A stretch of DNA of 64,000 bases from an uncultured Lactobacillus sp. (GTDB taxonomy: Bacteria; Bacillota; Bacilli; Lactobacillales; Lactobacillaceae). The notes beneath the pieces were generated by a model. The model searched no databases. It saw only the letters and a list, made by a program, of their open reading frames with translations, and had not been told where the DNA came from. The stretch spans positions 1 to 64,000 of the forward strand of contig NZ_CABUIW010000002.1 of NCBI RefSeq assembly GCF_902491705.1. Direction: 5' to 3'. Position numbers and translations under genes: made by a program. Below, in pieces: positions 53,101 to 60,665 of the stretch. Each line of letters opens with the position of its first letter. Position 1 is the stretch's first letter.

Positions 53101-53186
53101 TGTGCTCTTGAAAGTCCATTTGCCAATTTATCTAATGGATTACTAAAAGCATCAACAACTCTAATCGTTGCACTTATTTCTGGCAT
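50157..53186 (-). CDS. Tail tape measure protein
   Basis: A 1009-residue tail-length ruler. The N-terminus shows ATIRVVDAFSNPLDKLANGL, tape-measure N-domain YAQLAAVGTKNTAKLVKGFG and DNPQQAMKTLSEQATQMAA. Hydrophobic stretches lie at 330-640 (for example PAISGSFLPIAGIVLGISAV). Residues about 749-799 are a Lys/Pro repeat with a unit like PKxPQPKMPK. The C-terminus is Ala/Gly-rich (AAARAGGAQISAAVRSALNQ, then QIHSPSRLFAEVGSFIGQGM). AAGGAGG lies 6-7 bases before the ATG. It starts 67 bases after the frameshift product of the chaperone gene. Confidence 0.95.
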   Translation of the reverse strand: MPEISATIRVVDAFSNPLDKLANGLSRAQSGFSRLKGALGGNMFGGAEKSSSGLFKSMAGGVVVGNMISKGMGLAGSGIRSMLGELNEASTSWQTFEGNMHQLGASNTEINKAKTEMQQFAQQTIYSASDMSSTYAQLAAVGTKNTAKLVKGFGGLAAASDNPQQAMKTLSEQATQMAAKPKVQWQDFKLMLEQTPAGISAVAKTMGESTTQLIKDIQDGKVKTQDFLNAVAKTGTNANFSKMATQYKTVGQAMDGLKETLANKLQPAFDKVGKIGIKAVEGITDKIGNIDGEKLGDNLVNFIQNAQNKFDEFRENFSNGFASSFNIDGFRNMITAIGNAINNVKNAFSGVGGSLANTLGSLSGKGLNEISLIITNIANAIAKMSPGQIRAVGTAIASFAGALTLLKGASSVAGTISNIASGLSAIKGGFGTAFSGIKELPKAFSSIGQAKNDIAGFFSILKDGANAGSATHFADMLGGSKFGAGIGDMLAKVNGIKTAFASLAPAISGSFLPIAGIVLGISAVVAGAVMAWKSNFLGFRDTVQQSFSNIGQVLGQTFSNLGQVFAPIRQAFSQIGQALAPALPAIRQFVTALGAVAGTGALLGLSMVVDIFKNIVSGALAAGNAIKGVVSVAKGLGAALSDIKNGDFSFSGVRKNFADAGKAFSDARKNFHPFDFSTTEKTLSTAINNAKKSFGNSKVKMKADVDTSGINKKMSSATKGGNHKIKIGAKADLSSVNKQISSISKKQISAPKVKAPKAPQPKMPKVKTMPAPKIKTPKIPQPKMPKLRTIPAPKVQRPNMFGVVSAVRSGMSRAAAAARAGGAQISAAVRSALNQAIAAARSAAGSMQAAGAMIGAGLAAGIRSQIGAVAAAANELVAQANRAARAAAQIHSPSRLFAEVGSFIGQGMAVGMDSTRGLISQSSRAMINSAYPGLNSSISSSGSLSSSSIRPNSATNSNYYTGGTNNSSQVTIAPGAIVINSSGNPEEDADVLLDRLEEKIMEQADKSLS

Positions 53187-53253
53187 ATATTACCTCCTTT
53201 CTAGTTCTTACAAAAAAAGAGAGGCTAAGCCTCTCACATATCATTTCAATGTG

Positions 53254-53852
53254 TTATGACTTTGCCTCTCTTTTACTTTCTTCTCTTTCTTCCTTTTCTT
53301 GTTCTAGTCTTAATTCAATTGATGCAACAACTAATGTTTTTTCTCTTTCATTTAGATCTACCCATTGTTTTGGTGTCCAATGATACTCGTTAAGAACATA
53401 GTTATAAATTGAAAAATCACCAACTGAATTATTAATTAGTTTTTTGCTTCAGCAACTAAATCATTATCATTATTAGCATCAATACCTGAAAGTTCTAATA
53501 CTTTTTCAGCTAATGCATTATATTCACCTGCTAAAAGCATTGCTTCGAGTGTACCTGCAGGATCACCATAGGTGCCATAGTGTTTTTGAAGTTCTTCATT
53601 CTTTAAATTGGGAAACACGACACTAGCTGCCATTAAATTATTTTCAAACTTATCTTGGTTTAAAACCTTTTGAGAAGTTCTAGTTGATTTATTGAATTGA
53701 ATTTCTTTTGAATCATTTCTCAATTCACTTACTTCTTTTGCAGTTAAAGAGCGAATTTTAAAAGGTACTTTAAAACGCTTGATCTTTACTTCTTCTTCCT
53801 TTACAGGACTTTCAACATTAATAAAATCTTCTACATTAAAATTTTCAGCCAT
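53254..53852 (-). CDS. Tail assembly chaperone frameshift product (gpGT/XkdN-XkdN' type)
   Basis: Ribosomes that slip -1 at A AAA AAC (53439-53445) continue from the 138-residue frame into a second one that ends at 53254. The extension is 61 residues beginning LINNSVGDFSIYNYVLNEYH and ending in an acidic/basic coil; the fusion would be about 199 residues. The second frame has no start of its own, is open right up to the slip site, and has protein-like content (WTPKQWVDLNEREKTLVVAS). It is placed just before the tape measure gene, where lambda G/GT-type chaperones sit. Frameshifting is inferred, not shown. Confidence 0.8.
53436..53852 (-). CDS. Tail assembly chaperone, short form (XkdN-like)
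   Basis: The zero-frame product is 138 residues. Core features are FKVPFKIRSLTAKEVSELRN, then KFENNLMAASVVFPNLKNEE, a pattern seen in XkdN/phage portal-independent tail chaperones. It ends at TAA right after GCA-AAA-AAC. Chaperones of this kind wrap the tape measure during tail assembly. The gene lies 12 bases after the tube gene. Confidence 0.85.
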   Translation of the reverse strand: MAENFNVEDFINVESPVKEEEVKIKRFKVPFKIRSLTAKEVSELRNDSKEIQFNKSTRTSQKVLNQDKFENNLMAASVVFPNLKNEELQKHYGTYGDPAGTLEAMLLAGEYNALAEKVLELSGIDANNDNDLVAEAKN

Positions 53853-53864
53853 TTATTTTTCTCC

Positions 53865-54338
53865 TTACTGAATACCATCAAAAGGTTGTACTAAGTGGAT
53901 ACCTTCAAAAGTGAAATCTGCTGAAATATCCATAACGGTATCATCAGCCTTAAAATCAGCAATTGGAATTTCATCTAAGTTAACTTCATCAAGTTGAATA
54001 ATTTGTTTACCAGCATGAGAAGTTGGGTCATCAATAGTAAAAGTAATTGTGAAATAAAGATCCCCTTCCTTCATGGTGTAAGGAATACCATATTTCAACC
54101 AGTTACTATTAATTACATATTGGCCTAAAGTACCGGTACCATCCACAGATGTGGTTTTATGCTTAGTCCAGTGATCGCCAAGAACTTGGACCTTTTCCTT
54201 GTTCTTTTTGATATTAATTTTTAATTCTTTACAATCAATTAGATTAATAACATTACCATCAATAGTAACGGTAACCTTAGCATCTTTTGATGAAATGGTA
54301 TCTCTACCATGAAGAACTTGTTCTAAAGTTGTTGCCAT
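53865..54338 (-). CDS. Tail tube (core) protein, XkdM-like
   Basis: A 157-residue contractile-tail tube protein: LEQVLHGRDTISSKDAKVTV at the start, CKELKINIKKNKEKVQVLGD in the core and FKADDTVMDISADFTFEGIH at the end, typical of the XkdM family. It follows the sheath gene by 13 bases. Confidence 0.9.
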   Translation of the reverse strand: MATTLEQVLHGRDTISSKDAKVTVTIDGNVINLIDCKELKINIKKNKEKVQVLGDHWTKHKTTSVDGTGTLGQYVINSNWLKYGIPYTMKEGDLYFTITFTIDDPTSHAGKQIIQLDEVNLDEIPIADFKADDTVMDISADFTFEGIHLVQPFDGIQ

Positions 54339-54351
54339 TTATTTATCCTTT

Positions 54352-55812
54352 CTATCTAACTACCAAGTTAACGTAAAGCTTTTCCATTGCGTCAACTGGT
54401 GTTACATATAATTCCATTAATACGGCGTCTTTATCATTGCCTTGAGCCAAGCTTAAATCATTAGGATCAAAGTCGCGAATCATGTTTTGCGCTTCTAATC
54501 CGGACAAGTAGCTCACACGGTTGGCTTTAAATAAATCTCGGCCATATTCATTGTTTGAAACCTTACCTAAGAAACTAGTTTCAAATGTTTGAGTAGTATT
54601 AGTACAGATTTCATCAAGTGTTCTAATAATTCTGTTCTTGCTAAAGTCTTTAGGCTTAGTGCTGGTGTACTTAGTGAGTGAGTTAATATCTTGTTCAATC
54701 ACTACTCGACTGCCAGCCCGTGTGGTAAACACAATTTGTCCAGCGTTTAAAGCTGCAATAGTCTTATCGTTGTTTAACTTTGGGCTAGCTTCTACAGCAT
54801 CATCAAGTTGGGTATAAGTTAATGCTTGATCTGGTGTAGCACTAGCACTCATACCGGCAAAACGAGCAGTAGCAATATTAGGACTAATTACAGTGCCATC
54901 ATTAAGTACATAACCGTTTAAAACAGTTGATACACCTTCATAGTTGTAAGCAACACCACTAGTATTAGGAACAACCGCACGTACTTTAATACCAACGTTT
55001 TCACGTAAAAGCTTGATTTGTTCAACTAACAACTTATGAATGTTGCTTGATTCCTCCCAACCTGCGGTAGTAGCTACAGCATAATATTCGTTTTCTAAGT
55101 AGTCATGCATGTCATCGACTACATTATTAGTACCATTAGTACCGCCTGTTAAAGTAACGTTTGTAGGGCTTTGAGTTAAGCCATTATAAATTGCGGTATA
55201 TAGTGGATATTCTCCTTTGCTATTTAATTCACTAGTTACTTCTGCTGGGGTAGTACCAAAAGTAATATCAACGTAATCGTTGTGAATTTCCAATTGGTCT
55301 TCTTTAGTTAAACCTGCTTTAGCAATTGCATCGGCGTTTGCCTTTGGTAAAGTGATTTTTACTTGATCAACTTGCTTAGTGCCAAAGATAGTAGTTACGG
55401 TTACATCTTGAGTGTTTGCACCATCAGCCAAGGGACTAGGAACAAAACTAACACTAATGTTATTGCCCTGTTCACCTTCATATTTTGCGTTAACGGTATA
55501 AACACCTGTCTTAGTAGCAGTAGATTTAACGCCACCAGTAAAATCGTTTAAAAGCAATACCGTTTCGGCACCCTTTAAAGCTTCATAAACTGGAGCCAAT
55601 ACTTCATCAGTATTCTTGTGGCCGGTTAGCGCAGTAAAATCACTAGTAGCTTTTAATGCGATGATGCCATTCTTGCCCCAACCCAGAGGCTTGTTTTGGA
55701 ACATCAATAAACGCCCCAAAGGTGTGGTTAATACCGGCTTGCCATCACCACGAACATTGATGTAAACACCCGGTCTTACTTTGTTTTGCATTCTCCAAGT
55801 TCCACCTGCCAT
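54352..55812 (-). CDS. Tail sheath protein, XkdK-like
   Basis: A 486-residue contractile tail sheath. The N-terminus has GTWRMQNKVRPGVYINVRGD, and the C-terminal sheath core includes VIEQDINSLTKYTSTKPKDF, LDEICTNTTQTFETSFLGKV and the terminal VDAMEKLYVNLVV. Presence of a sheath fixes the tail type as myovirus-like. It begins 3 bases after a 62-residue small gene. Confidence 0.94.
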   Translation of the reverse strand: MAGGTWRMQNKVRPGVYINVRGDGKPVLTTPLGRLLMFQNKPLGWGKNGIIALKATSDFTALTGHKNTDEVLAPVYEALKGAETVLLLNDFTGGVKSTATKTGVYTVNAKYEGEQGNNISVSFVPSPLADGANTQDVTVTTIFGTKQVDQVKITLPKANADAIAKAGLTKEDQLEIHNDYVDITFGTTPAEVTSELNSKGEYPLYTAIYNGLTQSPTNVTLTGGTNGTNNVVDDMHDYLENEYYAVATTAGWEESSNIHKLLVEQIKLLRENVGIKVRAVVPNTSGVAYNYEGVSTVLNGYVLNDGTVISPNIATARFAGMSASATPDQALTYTQLDDAVEASPKLNNDKTIAALNAGQIVFTTRAGSRVVIEQDINSLTKYTSTKPKDFSKNRIIRTLDEICTNTTQTFETSFLGKVSNNEYGRDLFKANRVSYLSGLEAQNMIRDFDPNDLSLAQGNDKDAVLMELYVTPVDAMEKLYVNLVVR

Positions 55813-55815
55813 TTA

Positions 55816-56004
55816 TTACATACCTCCTTTAAAATCTTCAATTGCTTTCTTAGCTTCAGCAATTGTATAAGTTTTTTTGTCTTCCAACGCGGCATTGACC
55901 AATGCCATGTTGTTTGTTCCAGGGAATAAACCAGCCTGCTTAATTTGAGCCTTAGTGTACTCAACTTCAGTGCTATTCCCTGTTGTTTCCTTTTGTTCTT
56001 GCAT
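55816..56004 (-). CDS. Small prophage protein of unknown function between tail genes
   Basis: A 62-residue acidic protein: TEVEYTKAQIKQAGLFPGTN then ALEDKKTYTIAEAKKAIEDF. It overlaps the end of the 141-residue gene by 32 bases and abuts the sheath gene. Composition and spacing look coding, while the competing frame at 55776-55964 does not. In related phages a small protein sits here; function unknown. Confidence 0.65.
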   Translation of the reverse strand: MQEQKETTGNSTEVEYTKAQIKQAGLFPGTNNMALVNAALEDKKTYTIAEAKKAIEDFKGGM

Positions 56005-56398
56005 TTAAATCTAAACTCCTTTGTTTTAATGAAAGATCTGGTTTATACATCCGTAAAACTAAATCAAATTCATATGTCAGCGTATGTTCATTAGTATCTA
56101 TACTGAATTCACGATTTCTTAAATAAGCAAAGTCAGGCAATACAGTTAGATTGTCCATTAGCAGCGCTTCCATCTCATCTAATGCTTCATTAGCATTTTC
56201 TTCTGGTGGAAAATAAACAACTTGAAATGGTATTTTTCTAACTTCATAATCAAAAAGTTCTGGCTTTAGAGTTTTATTTCCTGCTCTGCCTATAAAAAAA
56301 CACGGTTCATCAAACCCATCAGGTTGATTCTCCGTGTAAATTGTTGTATTCGGCGAGATACGAGCTAACTCATCCGCTATTCTTTCAATTATTGTCAT
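55973..56398 (-). CDS. Tail terminator/completion-type protein (DUF6838-like)
   Basis: A 141-residue protein: MTIIERIADELARISPNTTI, CFFIGRAGNKTLKPELFDYE, YFPPEENANEALDEMEALLM. The pattern and position (after the HK97-gp10-like gene and before the sheath) fit a tail terminator or neck protein. The family name is my best recollection. Its start overlaps the previous gene by 4 bases. Confidence 0.7.
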   Translation of the reverse strand: MTIIERIADELARISPNTTIYTENQPDGFDEPCFFIGRAGNKTLKPELFDYEVRKIPFQVVYFPPEENANEALDEMEALLMDNLTVLPDFAYLRNREFSIDTNEHTLTYEFDLVLRMYKPDLSLKQRSLDLNARTKGNNRE

Positions 56399-56796
56399 GA
56401 TAGTAAATCACTAAAAGCCCATAAGCCAGGTGTTATCAATTCAGGCAGTTGGGAGTTTATCGCATTCAAGGAATTCTTCATAAAGAATTGACCTGGTACC
56501 CAGTTCTTGTGGTTACGAGTTCTGTGGCCACTTTCAACATAGGAAGCATACTCGGTAGGATTGCTGACTTTAACAACCCAGCCGCCGCCGCTTACAGAAG
56601 GACCCTCAACAGTCCAAGCTTTGCGCAAAGTTCCAGTGTCAACAGGAGTATTATTCTTAAGTGTTTTAAGAGCTTGTACACCAATACGCTTAGTGCTTTG
56701 ACCAATTTCTTCTTTGAGTTGGCCACTATTTATTCTTCCTTTAACACGACTAGCCCAAGATTGAAACTCTGCATCATCAACAGTTCCCAAACTCAT
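56395..56796 (-). CDS. HK97 gp10-like neck/tail completion protein
   Basis: A 133-residue protein with ALKTLKNNTPVDTGTLRKAW and NPTEYASYVESGHRTRNHKN, the signature of the HK97-gp10/minor capsid family (VDTGxLRxSW...EYxxxVExG). It joins head and tail. Overlaps its neighbours by 4 bases at each end. Confidence 0.88.
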   Translation of the reverse strand: MSLGTVDDAEFQSWASRVKGRINSGQLKEEIGQSTKRIGVQALKTLKNNTPVDTGTLRKAWTVEGPSVSGGGWVVKVSNPTEYASYVESGHRTRNHKNWVPGQFFMKNSLNAINSQLPELITPGLWAFSDLLS

Positions 56797-57155
56797 GCTT
56801 TTTCATCCCTTACCATTGCTATTTCTTGATGTGAATAATAGCCAGAATATCCCTTACTAGAACGCTTATATTTAGTAGTTTTACCGTTTTGATCAGTAAT
56901 ATAAATAACCGCTCCAGCAGGAATATCAATACCATTACGAATCAATAATTTAGCATCTGCTTCATCAGTGCCAAAAATAGTTTGAGTACTTGCAGATTGC
57001 CCTTTAAGAATCACCTTGCAAGGCTCATCTTCCACAATTGTGGTTTCAACACTATTAGTAATGTGTTTTTTAGTCACTTTCTTAGTACCAGTGATCTTTA
57101 CTTTATCCGTCCATAACAATGAAACTACCCTTTTTAAGCCTTCAAATTGGTTCAT
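56793..57155 (-). CDS. Putative minor capsid / head closure protein
   Basis: A 120-residue protein: VSLLWTDKVKITGTKKVTKK, DAKLLIRNGIDIPAGAVIYI and YITDQNGKTTKYKRSSKGYS. It matches the type found in the head-tail connection of SPP1/PBSX-like phages (minor capsid, head closure). Function inferred mainly from order. Confidence 0.75.
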   Translation of the reverse strand: MNQFEGLKRVVSLLWTDKVKITGTKKVTKKHITNSVETTIVEDEPCKVILKGQSASTQTIFGTDEADAKLLIRNGIDIPAGAVIYITDQNGKTTKYKRSSKGYSGYYSHQEIAMVRDEKA

Positions 57156-57526
57156 TCTGGTAACCTCCTGAAGTTATTTAAGATATTAGTGTAATTATCC
57201 GTAATAGGATTTAAACTCTGCAGAGCCATGTAAACATCACTCACAGGCCTAAAAGTTACACTAGTATCACCTTCATTAAGTGATTGAATGGTTGCAGAGT
57301 TATCTTTACCATAAAGAAATTCAGTTGTATTCATGGTTTGAAGTGTCATATTGACTACCACCATAGATAATTCTTTAGGCAATTCATCCACCGGAATATT
57401 ACAGTAATTAGCAACATCATTCATGATCTTATTAACTGTAAAATCAATGATTTTATCATAATTAGGATTTTCTTTGTCGTTAGGAATTAATAATTTAACT
57501 TGATCAACAATGTGTTCTTTATCCAT
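57152..57526 (-). CDS. Head-tail connector protein (gp6/QLRG-like)
   Basis: A 124-residue helical protein: HIVDQVKLLIPNDKENPNYD, DFTVNKIMNDVANYCNIPVD and GDTSVTFRP, the usual layout of gp6-like adaptors that bind below the portal. It starts 15 bases after the capsid gene and overlaps the next by 4. Confidence 0.85.
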   Translation of the reverse strand: MDKEHIVDQVKLLIPNDKENPNYDKIIDFTVNKIMNDVANYCNIPVDELPKELSMVVVNMTLQTMNTTEFLYGKDNSATIQSLNEGDTSVTFRPVSDVYMALQSLNPITDNYTNILNNFRRLPE

Positions 57527-57541
57527 TCAATCACCGCTTTA

Positions 57542-58618
57542 CTATTTTACTAAAGCTAACAAATCTGATTTCGTGATCTTACCGGTGTAATCAATATGGT
57601 GCTTATCTAAGTAGGCCTTGATTTCCTCAACAGTGTTAGCATCTGTAGGCTTTACATCAGCAGTATCGGTTTGCTTGCCAAACTTGGATGAATCTGATAA
57701 ATCTTTAACACCAGTAGCATCACTAACAACAGCTTCATAACCCTTGGTCTTAGTGCTTAACATAAGAACATCATCATATGATTGTTCGTAGTAAAGGTAG
57801 TTACCTGAAGTAGATGCTGAAGGTTGGTCAAAACCAACGAATGAGTACTTTTCAGGTGCAATTTGAATACCATTTTCAATCAAGAACATATCAATTTGCT
57901 TAGCATCAGATTTCATCTTTGAACCAACAGTGAAATCAAAAGCAGTTTGCATTAAATCAGATGGAACAACATTAATGGTTACTTCGTCCAATGAGTGAAC
58001 TGTACGAGTAATAGCTGAAGGATTGGAAATTACCACAATTCGATTCATAGCATCTGCACGCTTCAAGATTGAATTCATCTTTGGAGTTACATAAAGCATA
58101 CGACCTTGAGCAGGGATACGAGCTTCATCGAAGTTGCTCATCATTTCATCAAACAATTTAAGAACGTTCTTTTCATCAATTGATTCAGTATGAATACCAT
58201 CATCACCATCATAGTGAACCTTTTGTTGGTAAAGTTTTGAGAACATTTCACGATCCTTTTCAGGCATCTTAGAATCTAAGTTAAATTGGCGGGTAATATT
58301 TGCAATTGAAACCACCATGTTTGTTTCATCAATATCTGAAGGATCAACCAAAGTACTCCAGTAACGTTCGTTGGTTAATTCATATGAATCCCAATTATTG
58401 CTGTAGTTTACTTCTGGGGTTGTGATAGCTCTACGTGTACGGTCTTTACGTCCTGCAGTAATCTTTAAGCGTGGTACCTTAATATGTTTTGCCCCATCAA
58501 ATTGAATTAATAAGTTTGATGGTGAATTCCAAAGAGCTGCACTATATAAGTGACCATCATAAAATCCTTGTTGTACCGCTTGTTGGTACTTGTCAGCATA
58601 ATTAATAACTTCTGCCAT
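57542..58618 (-). CDS. Major capsid protein with C-terminal HeH/LEM-like domain
   Basis: A 358-residue capsid protein. Features include FDGAKHIKVPRLKITAGRKD (about 34-53), NERYWSTLVDPSDIDETNMV, IPAQGRMLYVTPKMNSILKR and PEKYSFVGFDQPSASTSGNY. After a linker (residues about 295-325), the last 33 residues VEEIKAYLDKHHIDYTGKIT and on to KSDLLALVK look like a HeH/LEM domain, as seen fused to some phage capsid or structural proteins. It directly follows the scaffold gene (1-base overlap). Confidence 0.92.
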   Translation of the reverse strand: MAEVINYADKYQQAVQQGFYDGHLYSAALWNSPSNLLIQFDGAKHIKVPRLKITAGRKDRTRRAITTPEVNYSNNWDSYELTNERYWSTLVDPSDIDETNMVVSIANITRQFNLDSKMPEKDREMFSKLYQQKVHYDGDDGIHTESIDEKNVLKLFDEMMSNFDEARIPAQGRMLYVTPKMNSILKRADAMNRIVVISNPSAITRTVHSLDEVTINVVPSDLMQTAFDFTVGSKMKSDAKQIDMFLIENGIQIAPEKYSFVGFDQPSASTSGNYLYYEQSYDDVLMLSTKTKGYEAVVSDATGVKDLSDSSKFGKQTDTADVKPTDANTVEEIKAYLDKHHIDYTGKITKSDLLALVK

Positions 58619-59166
58619 TATTTACCTTCTCCTTTAAATACATTAATCATCTCTTGAACTTCATCAGGTTTATTAGGCTTGCCATTGGTTGGTTCATAGT
58701 TTTGCTTAGTGCCTTCATCGAACAAATAGGCATCAGTTTTCTTAATTGAACTAATCTGATTATCTAAACCAGTTAAATTACCATCTTTATCAAGTTTAAT
58801 TTGATCCATATCCAAAAGGCCTTTGATGGCCTTAGTGTTACGAACATTAGACTTAATTAAAGCTTGATCAAGAGCGCTGTTAAGACGAATCTTCGATAAT
58901 TTATTAGATAAATCAGTAGTATCTTTATCATATTTAGTTTGTAATTCCTTATATGAGTTAGATAATTCTTCATTATCCTTAGCATTCTTACGTAAATTCT
59001 TTAAATCTTTATCACGCTCTGCAATTTGAGCTTTTAACGATTCATTTTCTTGAACCATTTCGGCATTACTTGATTTAGCCTTTTCGATATCAGCACCGTT
59101 CATGCTCATAACCTTATCAATGACATCATCTTGTAAACCTAATTCTTTCAATTGATCTCTTTTCAT
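58618..59166 (-). CDS. Scaffold protein (phage GP20 family)
   Basis: A 182-residue protein: KRDQLKELGLQDDVIDKVMS at the N-terminus, then a coiled coil (AQIAERDKDLKNLRKNAKDN) and LDQALIKSNVRNTKAIKGLL, characteristic of GP20-type scaffolding. It guides capsid assembly. Preceded by a terminator and an HNH remnant, so it may have an own promoter. Confidence 0.88.
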   Translation of the reverse strand: MKRDQLKELGLQDDVIDKVMSMNGADIEKAKSSNAEMVQENESLKAQIAERDKDLKNLRKNAKDNEELSNSYKELQTKYDKDTTDLSNKLSKIRLNSALDQALIKSNVRNTKAIKGLLDMDQIKLDKDGNLTGLDNQISSIKKTDAYLFDEGTKQNYEPTNGKPNKPDEVQEMINVFKGEGK

Positions 59167-59270
59167 AAAAATTCTCCTTACCTTTTACACGTTTTAATAC
59201 GAGACCGCCCCTCACAAGGCATCCACTGCGAACAGTTTTACGTCTTAACGCAATAATTGGACAAAATAAA

Positions 59271-59293
59271 AAAGAACCGAAATCCAGTTCTTT
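59271..59293 (-). terminator. Terminator after the HNH remnant
   Basis: AAAGAAC-TGGATTTCG-GTTCTTT hairpin on the minus strand with T6-rich tail. Confidence 0.75.
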
Positions 59294-59304
59294 TACTTAA
59301 TTAT

Positions 59305-59565
59305 TTAAATATATTTCCAAACATAGTTTTTATATGTTTTATGATATTTTCGGCCAAGAGCACAGTTTATAATTGCACTGTGATTAAATCCATTTCTTTC
59401 AGCTTCTTTAGTAGAAGCCCAAATTTTAATTAAATTCCCTTTTAAGTCATACTGTGCAATTGGTTTTGAAAGCCCATTATTTCTATTTACTATTTGAGCT
59501 TTTTCATTTGCTCTTTGAGTTCGTGTACCATAATTCACATTTTGCTTATGCGTAACCCATTCCAA
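59305..59565 (-). pseudogene. HNH homing endonuclease remnant (C-terminal part only)
   Basis: The frame encodes about 86 residues: LEWVTHKQNVNYGTRTQRAN, which is the last part of an HNH region (N-L-E-W), then IAQYDLKGNLIKIWASTKEA, a NUMOD1-type DNA-binding segment. The HNH catalytic residues would lie upstream, but an in-frame TAA two codons before the first Leu and only 29 bases to the minor head gene show the N-terminus is lost. It resembles the HNH at 63415-64000 in layout. Confidence 0.8.
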
Positions 59566-59594
59566 GATAACTTAGGAGCTTGTAGCCTTTTAGC

Positions 59595-60656
59595 CTATGG
59601 CTTAGCTTCAATAAATTTCTTCTTGCTAAATGTTTTAGCACCAGTAGCCTTAGCCCATTCACTGTAAGTCATGTTCCGTGTCCATTTGCCTTTACCAGTA
59701 ATTGGATCACGATACCACCGTGTTGGAATATCAGGCAAACCTTTCATGTAAGGAACTGTGGTGCATCTGCAGTAGGGATGCATCAAAGGATAATTAATGC
59801 CTTCTTTTTCATCCTTAAGATTAAATATACGTTCATCTAAGTGAGCACAAACATCACATGTATGAGTTTCTAATGTTGCTAAGTATTGATACTGCTTAAT
59901 GTCTGAATCATTATAGAACTTTGCTGTAGCTTTTTCCGCGGCATGTCCCATTTCAGTGACAACTAAACGATGGATATTGGATTTAACCACTCCTTGAAAC
60001 TTATCTCTTAGCATCCGCTCAACACGATTGTAAGAATATCCTAAAGCAACTGATCTAAACATTGTATCAGTTAGCACTTCAGGCATAACTTTGGTGTAGT
60101 TGTTCCAAATTCTTTTACTAAAATTACCGCCCTTCCAAGGTTGGTAAACAATATCTTTTAATTCTTGTTCATTAAAATGAGCGAAATTAACATCTAAGCC
60201 ACCTACCACTAAATATTTGTTGTAATTTTCCAATAAGTAAGTATCTTCATACCGTTTAGCTAAACCAATAGCCATATTATCTTCTTCATTATCAGCATAT
60301 TTAGCAGCTAATTCTTGATATTGTCTATATAATTCCTGAAGTCTAGCAATTCTAGTTTTATAGTAAGCAGAGTTTAATTCTTTTTCAAAGCCACCAGCTC
60401 TAGCCTTAGCTTCAAATTCTGCTAAAGTCATATCAAACTTAGAAGTATCAATGGAATTTAAATAATTAGCAGCTTCTTTTAATGATTGATTATTCTCATT
60501 AGCATATTTAGTAATCCAATTCTTGGATTCTCTAATGAACTCATTTTCAAGATCCTTAAGACGTGATCTCATAGCTACTTCATATTCAGCGGTTGAAGCC
60601 ATTTCTTTTTGCTTAGCGAGTAAAGCTCTTTTCTTCCAATATTCTTGAGAGTTCAT
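59595..60656 (-). CDS. Minor head protein (Mu gpF / SPP1 gp7-like)
   Basis: A 353-residue protein: RDKFQGVVKSNIHRLVVTEM and AEKATAKFYNDSDIKQYQYL are followed by TCDVCAHLDERIFNL and HPYCRCTTVPY, the Cys/His signature of the Mu F-like minor head family. It likely aids capsid assembly or DNA entry with portal. It starts 9 bases after the portal stop. Confidence 0.92.
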   Translation of the reverse strand: MNSQEYWKKRALLAKQKEMASTAEYEVAMRSRLKDLENEFIRESKNWITKYANENNQSLKEAANYLNSIDTSKFDMTLAEFEAKARAGGFEKELNSAYYKTRIARLQELYRQYQELAAKYADNEEDNMAIGLAKRYEDTYLLENYNKYLVVGGLDVNFAHFNEQELKDIVYQPWKGGNFSKRIWNNYTKVMPEVLTDTMFRSVALGYSYNRVERMLRDKFQGVVKSNIHRLVVTEMGHAAEKATAKFYNDSDIKQYQYLATLETHTCDVCAHLDERIFNLKDEKEGINYPLMHPYCRCTTVPYMKGLPDIPTRWYRDPITGKGKWTRNMTYSEWAKATGAKTFSKKKFIEAKP

Positions 60657-60665
60657 AATTAATCA

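Noticed and set aside
55776..55964. 62-codon minus-strand frame overlapping the small tail gene
   Set aside because: It is an off-frame shadow of the 55816-56004 gene and runs into the sheath gene; composition is not protein-like.
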